This document shows, in pieces, positions 47,522 through 59,657 of a DNA stretch of 64,000 bases; the stretch's first letter is position 1, and every line of letters starts with the position of its first letter. A program made the position numbers and the translations under genes. Under the pieces are notes generated by a model, which made no database searches, was not told the origin of the DNA, and saw only the letters and a list, made by a program, of their open reading frames with translations. Source of the DNA: Haematococcus lacustris (lineage: Eukaryota; Chlorophyta; Chlorophyceae; Chlamydomonadales; Haematococcaceae); NCBI GenBank assembly GCA_030144725.1, contig JASKMD010000012.1, positions 7,715,833-7,779,832 of the forward strand, in the 5' to 3' direction.

Positions 47522-50500
47522 ATGGCAGATGATGGAGAGTCTGGCGAGGGCCTGGCAGGCGAGTAAAGTCCAGGGTTTGCTTGGCTTAGTTCTCTCCTCC
47601 ATTACGTGAGTTTGTCCTGCTTGCAGAGCAAGCCAACTTGGAAGTGTTTAGCAGCTATCAGTGCACCTCCTCTGCAGCCAAGCTGGGTGGCATCACACAT
47701 CCGGGTGATGTGGCAGAATCCACCTCATTGAGGTCAGGGCTGCAGCACCTTGGCCCTCAACCTTGAGCCTTTATTGCAGTGGAACACTCAATGTGGACCC
47801 CTACAAAACGGTGTTTTTCCTGTGTGGAGTTCCCATCGCATGGCATACACATGGCTTATACATGGCATACACATGGTCATGGTCGCCTACCACTTACATT
47901 ATTGCCTGGCCCAGAGGGCTATGACGTAGAGTTGGCATGACAAAACATGCGCTGATGTAAGCTGATGACAGCAAAAGGAATGGAGCACACACAACTGTGC
48001 CACAGCGGGCTGCTGCTGCTGGGCCTTGGGTTGCTTGTCTTGCAGCAGCTTGTAGCCTAGGCCTGGGTACTCCTTGCCCTTGGCTGGCAGAGCTCCCTGC
48101 TCTGGCCAGTAGCACAGCTCCAGCGGCCGCCACCTGCTCTCCCCAATGCGCTGCATGTGAGCGCTGCATTGCAGTCCCTGTCCAGCCACCTGCCTGGCTG
48201 TGGCGCTGGCTTGGCTTTGGCAGCCTTGCCCTGGGCCTTGTTCGGCTCAGCTGCCGGCTCAGCCTTGGTGCGCTTGCTGCGCTTGGCTGGCAGGGGAGTG
48301 CTGGGCCCAGGCTCCGAGGCTGCTGGCTGTGAGGCTTCCTGGCTGCTGCGTGGGGCCTGTGGGGGCTTGCGGGGAGCCACCACAGGGCACCACATTAGGC
48401 CCCGCACTGACTGGTCACGCTGCTGGCTCCAGGCTGGGCGCACCGGACGCTGTTCCACCTGCCCTGCTGGGGGCTTCCAGTCTGCAGGCCTGGTGGCCCT
48501 GCGCTTGCTCAGCCGGTGCTCACAGGGCTGCTGGCCGTTCACTGCTGAGCTGACCCGGCTGGTGCGGTGCTCATCCACAAGCACCACCCTGCCCCTCAGC
48601 TGGTCTGTGCCCCTGGGCCTGCACACCACCTTGCAGCAGGCCCGCAGCACCGCATTAGCACCCCACCCACCCTTGCTGTTTGGCGGTGCCCTGCTCTGGC
48701 CCATTGAGCGGGCCCGGTTGAAGCCACACACAAGCCTTAGCCTATGAGGCGAGGGGCTGCCCAGCTGCGTGATGGGGAGGCACGCAAGGTACAGGTGGCG
48801 GCAGAGGAGGGGCGGTACGCTCAGACTGAACAGCAGCGGCTTCTTCCGATGGCCTATGCCCTCCCCTCCCCATGTCCCTGTCCATGTGTTACTTTTGAAT
48901 GTCTGCTATATACGTGTTTCATCCTATACATGTAATAGCATGGACATTCAAAGTGAAAGGAGAACAACAACCGCAGGTCAGGGCTGCAGCACCCCTCTGC
49001 ACCTCCCTGTCTCCCTGCCAACTTCTCTTCCCAGCCCTGCCTTGCCTCCTGGCTGCCCACCTGCCCGCCTGCCTGCAGCTCCGTCCAGCTTCCAGCCAGC
49101 TCCTACCCACTTTTGGATGCACTGCCACCAAGCCTGGTCGCTGGTGGGAAGCTCAGCGCACTGCAGCTGGAGGGCATCTTGTACGCAGCCACTAAGCACC
49201 AGCAGCTGCTGCCTGGCGGCAAGCGAGCTGGCTTCTTCATAGGTAGCCTGGGTGGGAGCGTTGCCACAGCATGGTCAGCAGCTCCTGTAGCAGCAGCAGT
49301 ACCAGCAGCAGAAGCAGCAGCAGCCTTACCAGCATCACGAGCAAAAGCACATGCAGAAGCTGGTGCAGCATGACATGGCTCTTGCCATTCTACAGCGGCC
49401 AGATCAGATCATCCTATCAAAGCAAACATTGGGCATGGGATTGCTAGGGGTTCAGCACCATGTCCGTGAGCGCAAGCACTGCGTGGCATTCAACAAAGGC
49501 AGCTTCGGGGTTTCACCACAGCCAGCTACTGTCAAAGTGTGACAACACACTGATTGTCCCCTGGACTAGTCCGGTACCTGGCCTTGTGGGCTGGTGGAGG
49601 AGACAGGCATGCTGGCAGGCTGGCTGGTTTTGGCAGCCAGACAAGCAGGCAAACAAGCGGTCGGTCTGTCAGGCAATTGGGCAGTCGTGCGGTCGGTTTC
49701 CATACATGCATCAGTTGCAATCGGATTGCAGTGGTGGTGGCGCATGGGTCAGCTCATCAGCCAGTCTTGGCGAGGCCAGGTCAGGTTTAGAGAGGTCAGG
49801 TCAGGTCAGGTCAGGTCAAGCCAAGCGAGCAGGATGTGAGGTCGTAGATACAGCGCCTGGCTCAGGCCCACCCTTGAGCCAATGGCTGGCTGCAGGGGAC
49901 GGGGCAGGGGTGGGCAAGGGGCGCCAGATCGCCGGCATCATCCTGGACAACTACTGCCGCGGCCGCAGGTGTGGCCATGACCTCCCTCGCCCCGACCCCC
50001 CTGGCCCTCTGCACTGCTACTGCTGCTGCTGCTGCTGCTGCTGCTGGCAGCACAGCTGGTGACCAGGTCAGCCAGCTAGCATGCACACAATGCCGCCTGA
50101 CCTGGGTGGTGGTGGTGCAGGAAGGCGGCCTGGTTCTCCCTCAGCGCTGACCTGTGCCTGGACGCTCAGCGCGACCTGAGTGGGTGCTGACCCTGACCAC
50201 TGCTCTAGCCACCTGCCAGCTATTAAATCTCATCTAATCACCACCCACACTACCGCCACCGCCACCATGATCATCACCTGTCATCTCCACCGTGACTAAA
50301 CATTGACTACGACTTCATAATGTTGACTACTATGCCAGCGGCAGTGGCAATGGCAGCGCCAGCAGCAGCAGCAGCGGCAGTGGCAAGTCTGGTTGGCCGA
50401 TCTCCGACCTCTCTCCATTCACCAGCAGCATCGGCAGCAGCAGCAGCAGCAGCCCCTCTGGTGTGGTTCCTTGAGGTCAAGGGGTGTTGACCTTAGCTTG

Positions 50501-53500
50501 TGTTGTGTTTGCAGGCGACCTGGGCGCCCACATCACCGTGATCAATAACGTTCAGACACTGGACAGGGAGACGCGCGCCCTGGGCCTGTCCCAGGACTTC
50601 CAGGAGGGCTGCCTGTTCCTCACCTACTCCTCCCTGGTATCCTCCCTCAAGGTGGGGCCCAAAGGGGCGGCTGGCCGCAGGTCACGGCAGCAGGCAGCAG
50701 GTTGTGGCAGCATGGGGCCGCTGCCGGCAGCCAGCCTGGCAGCAGGCAGCTGGAGGACAAACTGGGTACACCACGAACGGAGCTGGAGCTGTCGGCTGCA
50801 ATGAGGGCCTTACGCAATGGCACGATGTCTACACAGCACCTTGGCCCTCAACCTTGAGCCTTCATTGCAGTGGAACACTCATTGTGGACCTCTACAAAGC
50901 GGTGTTTTTTCCTGTGTGGAGTTCCCATCACATGGCATGCACATGGCATACACATGGTTATGGTCGCCTACCACCTACATCATTGCCTGACCACGAGGGC
51001 TATGACGTAGAGTTGGCATGACAAAACATGCACTAATTGTAAGCTGATGACAGCTAAACAAAGGGGAGCCACACACTACTGTGCCTCAGCAGGCTGCTGC
51101 TGCTGGGCCTTGGGTTGCTTGTCTCGCAGCCGCTTGTAGCTCAGGCCAGGGTACTCCTTGCCCTTGGCTGGCAGAGCACCCTTGGCCACTAGGCCGCTTC
51201 CTCGGAGGCATTGCGCCACTGGGCTCATATCTGCTGACACCTGCTTGTACCTACTTATACCCAGGAGGCGATATCACTCACTCTCGCACCTCAAAAGGGG
51301 CAAGCCTCCAAAGGGCACCTCCAAAGGGCACCTCCAAGGGCACCTCCTAGGGGCACGAGCTTCAGCAGGTTGAACAGCAGCGGCTTCTTACAATGGCCTA
51401 TGCGCTCCCCTCCCCATGTCATTGCCCAGTATTGCCACAGCATGGTCAGCAGCACCTGTAGCAGCAGCAGTACCAGCACCAGCAGCAGCAGCAGCACTGT
51501 CTACACAGCAGCAAGCAGGCAGCTGGAGTACAGATCGATCAGATATGCTGTGAGCAGGGAGTTGCTGACTGACGTCAGGCCCTCGAGCGCTGTAAGATAC
51601 TGCATACTGCACACATCAGCCCTTACCACACTCTATCTCTCAGTAACCTCTGCCTTCTGCAGACCAGGCCCTTACCAAAAACCTTACCCAGGCCCTTACC
51701 CTTGCTCTCATTGGACCAGTAGTACCAATAACGATAGCCCGTACAACAAGTTTTCTCATATATTGTTTCCGTATTGTCGTATCTTTGTACTCTCAAATGT
51801 TTAGAGGTCATGGGTTCAAACCCGTCAGCAGGCTCTGCCTCTCAGTAGACCCTGCCCTCAGCAGACCCTGCAGCAGCCTCATCACGGGTCATCAGGGCTG
51901 TGCTGCCCCAACTGCCCACCTTTCCCACATGCCACTACCTTCACCCTCAGGGCCGCAGCCGGCTGTCCCAGATCGTGGACTGGCTGGGCGGACCTGCCTT
52001 TGAGGGCCCACTCATTTTTGACGAGGTAAGGCGTGAGGGGTAAGGTTTGGGGCACTAGGGTTTGATGCGTTAGGGTTTGATGCGTTAGGGTTTGAGGCAC
52101 TATGGTTTGATGTGTTAGGGTTTGAGGCACTAGGGTTTGATGTGTTAGGGTTTGAGGCACTATGGTTTGATGTGTTAGGGTTTAAGGCACTAGGGTTTGG
52201 TGGGCCAGGGCGTCATCACGAGCCTGGGTTGCTGCGCTCCCTGCAGTGCCACAAGGCCAAGAACTGGTCAGCTGGCGGCAAGGAGGGGGGGTCCAGCACC
52301 AAGGTGGCGGCAGCGGTGCTGGAGCTGCAGGGGCTCATGCCCAGGGCCAGGGTGCTCTACTGCTCAGCCACCGGGGTGTCTGAGGTCAGGGGGGTGGGGG
52401 GGCTGGGGTGGGGTGGGGGGTGGGGGGGAGGGGGGCTGGGGGGGACGGCTGGCTGGCTGCCTGGGTTGCTGGCTGCTTGGCTGCCCTCCTTGTGATTGGA
52501 TACACTATGTGGGGCAGCGCCTTAGCGCTGCCTGGCTGGCAGGCTGGCTTGCATCAGGATGTGGGGGAAAGGCAGCGTGGGGCTGTTGGTCGTGGGGCGG
52601 GGGATTCTAGTGTGAGGGGTGGGCCTTGGGTGAGGGGAGGGATTCTAGGGATTCTAGGGATTCTAGGGATTCTAGTGTGGGGGATTCTAGGGATTTTTAG
52701 ATACTCCAGGAATTTTAGGGATTCTAGTGAGGGGAGGGCTTTGGGTTTGAGATGAGTGTGAAGCACCACCTTTGTGAAAGTGAGGGGGAGGGCCCAGCCT
52801 GGCTACTGCTGGCCCTACTGCCCCTGCCCCTGGTCGGCCCAACAAGCTGGCAGCGGCCCTGGCCCCCAGCTCTGCCTGCTTCCTGCTGCCTGCTGGCTGC
52901 TGCAGGTGGGCAACATGGCGTACCTCACCCGCCTGGGGCTGTGGGGTGAGGGCACGGCGTTCAGGGACTTTGCCGCCTTCCTGGACAGCATGAAGAAGCG
53001 CGGCGTCAGCTTCATGGAGATGCTGGTGGGGGCCAGGGAGGGGGAGGGGCAGGGGGGGCGGCAGGGGCGGCAGGGTCAGTGGGAGGGTTGGGAGCGTCAG
53101 GGGTGGGGGGCGGCAGTGGGGTAGGCAGGGGCGGGGGCAGTGTGGTCAGGGGAAAGGTGACCCAGGGTCTTGCAGAAGTTGATAGTCAGGCTGATGATGA
53201 GGTTGATGCTGTGTGTGCGTGGCAGGCCATGGAGATGAAGGCGGACGGCAAGTTTGTGGGGCGGGGCCTCAGCTTCAGGGACGCTGAGTTCTATGATATG
53301 GAGGCCACCCTCACGCCTGACCAGGTGTGCATGCACACACCCCACACACAGGGCCAGGCGGGAGGCTGTAACTGCCGAGCCCTGCCACCACCACCGCCCT
53401 CGCTTTCACACACCAAAAGGGGCCCCCCAACTCTAACCCCCACACAAGGCAAGCCGGGCGACTGCATCTCACAACCTACTGCCTCGCTGCCACTGCCCGA

Positions 53501-54272
53501 CCTGGGCCCCCACGGCGGCAGGAGTCCAGGTGGAATGGCTGCCGGGCTCCTGCTGACTTGGCCAGCCTGGGCACCTTCCCTGCCGCCCCGCGCCCCTGCT
53601 GCCCCGCCTGGCCCCCAAGCCCCTCTCAACCCCATGTTCCAGGCCCCCCCACCCCCCCTGCCCCCTGTGTACCCAGGCAGCCATGTACGACAGGTCAGTG
53701 GCTGTGTGGCGGCGGCTGAGGCAGTGCCTGGAGCACTCCCTGGCCCTGACCAGCACCACCTCACGCGACGTGTGGAAGACCTACTGGTCCGCACAGCAAC
53801 GCTTCTTCAAGCTGCTGTGCGTCAGCATCAAGGCCAGTGGGGGGATGGGGGGGTGGAGGGGTGGGGGGTGGGGGGTGGGAGGGATGGAAAGGTGGGGGGG
53901 TGGAAGGGTAGAAGGGTGAGGGGTGTGGGGGGGGCTCGAGTCATGGGGCACTGTGAGCCACCCTGCCCTGCGACCTGCACCAACCTGAGTGCCGGACTGC
54001 TGGCCCCCCTGCCTGCCTGGCCGCCCACCTGCCTGCCTGTCTGGCCCTCAGGTGCCTGCTGTGGTGGCTGAGGCGCAAGCTGCCCTGCAGGCCGGCCAGT
54101 GTGTGGTCATAGGGCTGCAGACCACTGGTGAGGCACAACCCTCAGGCCTGCACTGCTCAGCCCTACTGCTGACACCCTGGACAATGTCATTGGTGGTGGG
54201 GGTGAATGGGATGGCTGCATTGCTTCTTGTTTCACATTCTGCTGCTGCCACTGATCCTGCTGCTGTTGGCAC

Positions 54273-54309
<37 letters not shown>

Positions 54310-54326
54310 GCTGCTGCTGCTGCTGC

Positions 54327-54411
<85 letters not shown>

Positions 54412-57400
54412 GCTGCCGCTGCCGCTGCCGCTGCCGCTGCCGCTGCCGCTGCCGCTGCCGCTGCCGCTGCCGCTGCCGCTGCCGCTGCCGCTGCCGCTGC
54501 CGCTGCCGCTGCCGCTGCCGCTGCCGCTGCCGCTGCCGCTGCCGCTGCCGCTGCCGCTGCCGCTGCCGCTGCCGCTGCCGCTGCCGCTGCCGCTGCCGCT
54601 GCCGCTGCCGCTGCCGCTGCCGCTGCCGCTGCCGCTGCCGCTGCCGCTGCCGCTGCCGCTGCTGCTGCTGCTGCTGCCGCTGCCGCTGCCGCTGCCGCTG
54701 CCGCTGCCGCTGCCGCTGCTGCTGCCGCTGCCGCTGCTGCCCCAGCCAGCGCTGTGAGGCCCTGGTGCTGGCCTGCTGGTGCAGGTGAGGCAGCTGACGC
54801 CGCGGTGGGTCTGGAGCCCGGGCCCGTGCAGGGCTTTGTGAGCACCACCAAGGAGCTGCTGGTGCGCTTTGTGAGGGACCACCTGCCCCTGCACCGCACT
54901 CCGCCAGAGCAGGGTGAGGGGGAGGGTGATGAAGGGGGAGGGGGTGAGAGAGGGTAAAGGGGCCAGGAGGGAGGGGGAAGGGGGGGCCATCCCCTTGCTG
55001 CCCTCCCGCCAAAGACGTTGTTGCGGTCAGCAAACACTCCCCCTACCCCTCCCACCCCTCCCACCCCTCCTACCCCTCCTACCCCTCCCACCCTCCCCAC
55101 CCCTCCCACCCTCCCCACCCCTCCCACCCTCCCCACCCTTCCCACCCTCCCCACCCCTCCCACCCTCCCCACCCCTCCCACCCTTCCCACCCTTCCCACC
55201 CTCCCCACCCCTCCCACCCTCCCCACCCCTCCCACCCTCCCCACCCTTCCCACCCTCCCCACCCCTCCCACCCTCCCCACCCCTCCCACCCGCCCCACCC
55301 CTCCCACCCTCCCCCTCCCCACCCCTCTCCCCCTCCCCACCCCTCCCACCCTCCCCACCCCTCCCACCCGCCCCACCCCTCTCCCCCTCCCCACCCCTCC
55401 CACCCTCCCCACCCCTCCCACCCTCCCCACCCCTCCCACCCTCCCCACCCCTCCCACCCTCCCCACCCCTCCCACCCTCCCCACCCCTCCCACCCTCCCC
55501 GCCCCGCCCCTCCCACCCTCCCCACCCCTCCCACCCTCCCCACCCCTCCCACCCGTCCCACCCCTCCCACCCTCCCCACCCCTCTCCCCCTCCCCACTTC
55601 TCCCACCCTCCCCACCCCTCCCACCCGCCAGGTCCAGGTGGAGCGCAGGCGCCGGCCGCCCCCTCCCCCCCGGTGCCTGAGTGTGTTGAGATGCGAGATG
55701 GCTTGATGGGGGACATTGCGGAGCTCCAGCTTCCGCCCAACTTCCTGGACCAGATCATGGACGAGCTGGGTGGCCCCTCCATGGTGAGTGGGGAGGGCAG
55801 CGCTGTGACCTATGCCTGAGGCTGCTGCATGTGAGGTGGTGTGGGTGGGTGGGCTACAGATCCTTATTGGCGCCTAGGAGGTGGTTGTAGACATGACGCA
55901 CGGAAGTTAGGTAATGAGGTAGTTGGGTATTTAGATAGGCTGCACCACATGCAGTTGCGTAAGCTGGAACGAGGTGCACGAACTAAACCGTGTTGCTAGA
56001 GGCTCTTGCTCATGGACCCTGGGGGGTCAAGTCACAGGTTCTGGCTCAGAGGCTGACCCTATCCCTGCCCCTAACCCCTAACCCTCTTTGAGGGGTAATG
56101 CTGCAGGCGGGCAGCACCCAGACCATTACCCTATCCTCGTCCCTTTTCAAACTGAGTAGTTGCAACCTACAGCCGTTACCAATACCTGATTCCCTACCCC
56201 AACCCACTTTGCAAAGGTCAGGCGATCGATGTTGGCATGAAACACATGCTCTGATGTAAGCAACAGTTTAGGCATTGCGCGGTGCACACATGCTACTGTG
56301 CTACAGGCTGCTGGGCTAGGGCCTTGGGGGCTCGGTCCTCGCAGCTTCTTGAAGCCCAATGCTGGGTACTCCTTGCCCTGGGCAGGAAGCCTTGCTCTGT
56401 GTGGCCACCTGCACAGCTCCAGTGGGCGCCACTTGCTCTCCCCTGAGCTTGCATTCGCCCGCTGGAGGTTGAGAGCTGCGTTGCAGTCCCTGTCCACCCA
56501 TTTGCCAAGGTCCCCAGGGGTGGCCTGGGCCAGCCAAGGGCACCACATGAGCCCCCGCACTGGCGCCTCAAACCGCTTGCTCCAGGCTGACCGCAACAAG
56601 CGGTTCAGCACCTGACCCGGCTTGGGCTTCCAGTCCTCAGGCCTGGTGGGCTTGCTGATGGCCAGCTTCTCCTCACAGGGCTTGCCCTTGGGCTCTGGCT
56701 TAGGCTGCTTGGGTTTGGGCGGTTTGGGCTCATCCTCGCCCTTGCGCTTCTTGCCCTTCATCGCGCTTTGTAGTAGATGGTACTTCACGACTGTATCCAC
56801 TCTCCAGAGAGACAGTCACATTGCAACAGTTACATTGGCGACAGTTACATTGCATTGCAACAGTTTTGCAGCGTGAGGCACATGGTTTAACTGTCAGCAC
56901 AGGCTGGTTAGCATGCTCGGACATGCTGCATGTGCCGGGGTGTGGGCAGGTGTGTGAGATGACTGGGCGGCGGGGCCGCATTGTCCAGGAAGGGCGTTCA
57001 GGGCGCTATGTCTATGAGCTGAGGGCCAAGCCTGAGAGCAACGAAATGGACTCTCTAAATGGTGGGGAGGGTGGGAGGGTGGGTGAGGGGGAGGGTGGGA
57101 GAGTGGGTGAGGGGGAGGGCGCGTGAGGGGGAGGGCGGGGGAGGGGAGGGCGGGTGAGGGAGAGGGTGGGAGGGCGGGTGAGGGGGAGGGTGGGAGGGCA
57201 GGAGGGCGGGAGGCCTGGTGAGGGCGGGAGGGTATGGGTGGCTGGTGTTCGGGAGCGAGGGAGGATGGGGTTGATGACCTAGGTGAGAAGTGGTCCAGGC
57301 AGGTGGGGCTGCTGAGTAGGTGGAGTCCAAGCTGGGCTGTGGGGTGGTGGTGGCTGGGGCTAACAGAAAGCCAACAGGGGGTGTGAGAAAGGAGAGGGGT

Positions 57401-58888
57401 GGGTACCCGGGTCAGGTGTGGCACCCCATGTGAAGAGTGGCGGTGGCACCCAGGTCGTGTAATGTGGCAATGCCGGATTGTGAGAGGAGGGGAGAGGGTG
57501 CTTGGAGCGGTGCTTGTGACCCCGCGTCACGTCTGCAGCGCCTGCTGGTCACTGCTTGCGGGGCAGTAGCGCAACGCACGGTCAAGGCTGCACCAATGGC
57601 CTGAGTGCCGTGCACTGGCCTGGAAGTGAGAGCACCATGATGCGATGACTCAGGGCAGGAGTGTGTATGCGTGCGTGTGTGTGCCAACCCCTTGTGTTGT
57701 TTGCAGTGCGGGAGAAGGAGTTGTTCATGCAGGGCAAGCGCTTGGTGGCCATCATCAGCGACGCAGCAAGCACTGGCATCAGCTTGCATGCGTCACTGGA
57801 CGCAGTCAACCAGGTGCCAGTCATCTCCCGTAACTGCAAACTGCCAACTGCCAACTGCCCTGACCCTGACCCTGACCCTGACCCTGACCCTGACCCTGAC
57901 CCTGACCCTGACCCTGACCCTGACCCTGACCCTGACCCTGACCCTGACCCTGACCCTGACCCTGACCCTGACCCTGACCCTGACCCTGACCCTGACCCTG
58001 ACCCTGACCCCCGACCCTGACCCTGACCCTGCAGCGGCGCCGCCTCCACATCACCATTGAATTGCCCTGGTCAGCTGATAAAGCCATTCAGCAGCTAGGT
58101 CGCACACACCGCTCCAACCAAGCCCAAGGCCCCATCTACAAGTGAGGGCACAGAGGGAGGTGGGGAGGCAGGGAGGCGGGGAGGCGGGGAGGCGGGGAGG
58201 CGGGGAGGAGGGGAGGCGGGGAGGCGGGGAGGCGGGGAGGAGGGGAGGAGGGAGGGGGGAGGAGGGAGGAGGGAGGAGGGAGGAGGGAGGAGGGAGGAGG
58301 AGGAGGGAGGAGGGAGGAGGGAGGAGGGAGGAGGGAGGAGGGAGGAGGGAGGAGGGAGGAGGGAGGAGGGAGGAGGGAGGAGGGAGGAGGGAGGAGGGAG
58401 GAGGGAGGAGGGAGGAGGGAGGAGGGAGGAGGGAGGAGGGAGGAGGGAGGTCTTAATCATCCCCTTGCTGCCCTCCCACCAGAGTGGCACAGTGACCATT
58501 GCGCTGTAGCCTATGGGCCAAGCCCGGCTGGCTTGTGAGTCACGCCAAGGCATCCAGGGCGGGTAGAGGTGAGGGTGATGCAGGAGAGGGTGAGGCTGGC
58601 AAGGTCTAGTGCTTCGACCGCTGAGACCCTGTCTGTGTGCAGGCTGGTGAGCAGTCGCATTGGTGGGGAGAAGCGCTTTGCTGCGGCAGTTGCTCGCCGC
58701 CTGCAATCCCTGGGCGCCCTGACCCGGGGGGACAGACGCGCCGCATCAGGTCAGCACCAGGGCAAATGCTAAGCAAACAGGCCATGGGTGATAGTGTGAG
58801 GGTGGCAGGGGTGTGATAAGTAGCCGCAAAGTGTGAGGGTGGGAAGGCATGCCCTGGTCAGGCTCGGTGGCCTGTCCCTACCACTACC

Positions 58889-58959
<71 letters not shown>

Positions 58960-59586
58960 GGCTACTGGCCCTGCAGGCATTGACCTGAGCGAGCAGAACT
59001 TTGACTCCCCATTGGGTCGCCGCAGCCTGCGCCGCATGTACGACGCCATAGTGGCTGAGTCCAGCCGCCTGCCGCCTGTGAGTGTTGCCCGCCATCACCC
59101 TCACCTGCACTGGGGGCCACACCTCCCCCTCACCCGCTGCCTCGTGCCCCACCCTCACCCCCACCCCCGCCCACGCCCCTGTTCCCATCCTCAGCCCCGC
59201 TCATTCCCCATGCCATTCCACATCCTCCCACACCCTCCCCCGCCCTCACCACTGCTCGCGCCCACGCACTCATAAGCACTCAAAGGATGCCCCTTACCCT
59301 TCCCCCCCAACCACTATCCCCCCAATCCCCATCCCCCCTTACCCCACTCCCCCCCCACTACACACACGCACCACACGCACTCCTCGACCGGGTGTGTGGC
59401 TGCAGGGCGTGAGGCTGGCTGATGTGCTGCGGGAGAGTGTGCGCGACAAGCAGGGTCACGGGGTCACGGTGAGCGCCACAGGGGAGGGGGGTGGGGCAGC
59501 CATGGTGGTGCTTTATGGGGAGCAGGGAGGGGACCCGGCTGCTGCTACACCAGCACCCATGGTGCAAACAGCATCAGCAACAGCAT

Positions 59587-59657
<71 letters not shown>

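Noticed and set aside
54048..55493. 481-codon minus-strand frame rich in Gly/Arg/Val and Ala
   Set aside because: Antisense to SBNO exons and built from two intronic simple repeats.
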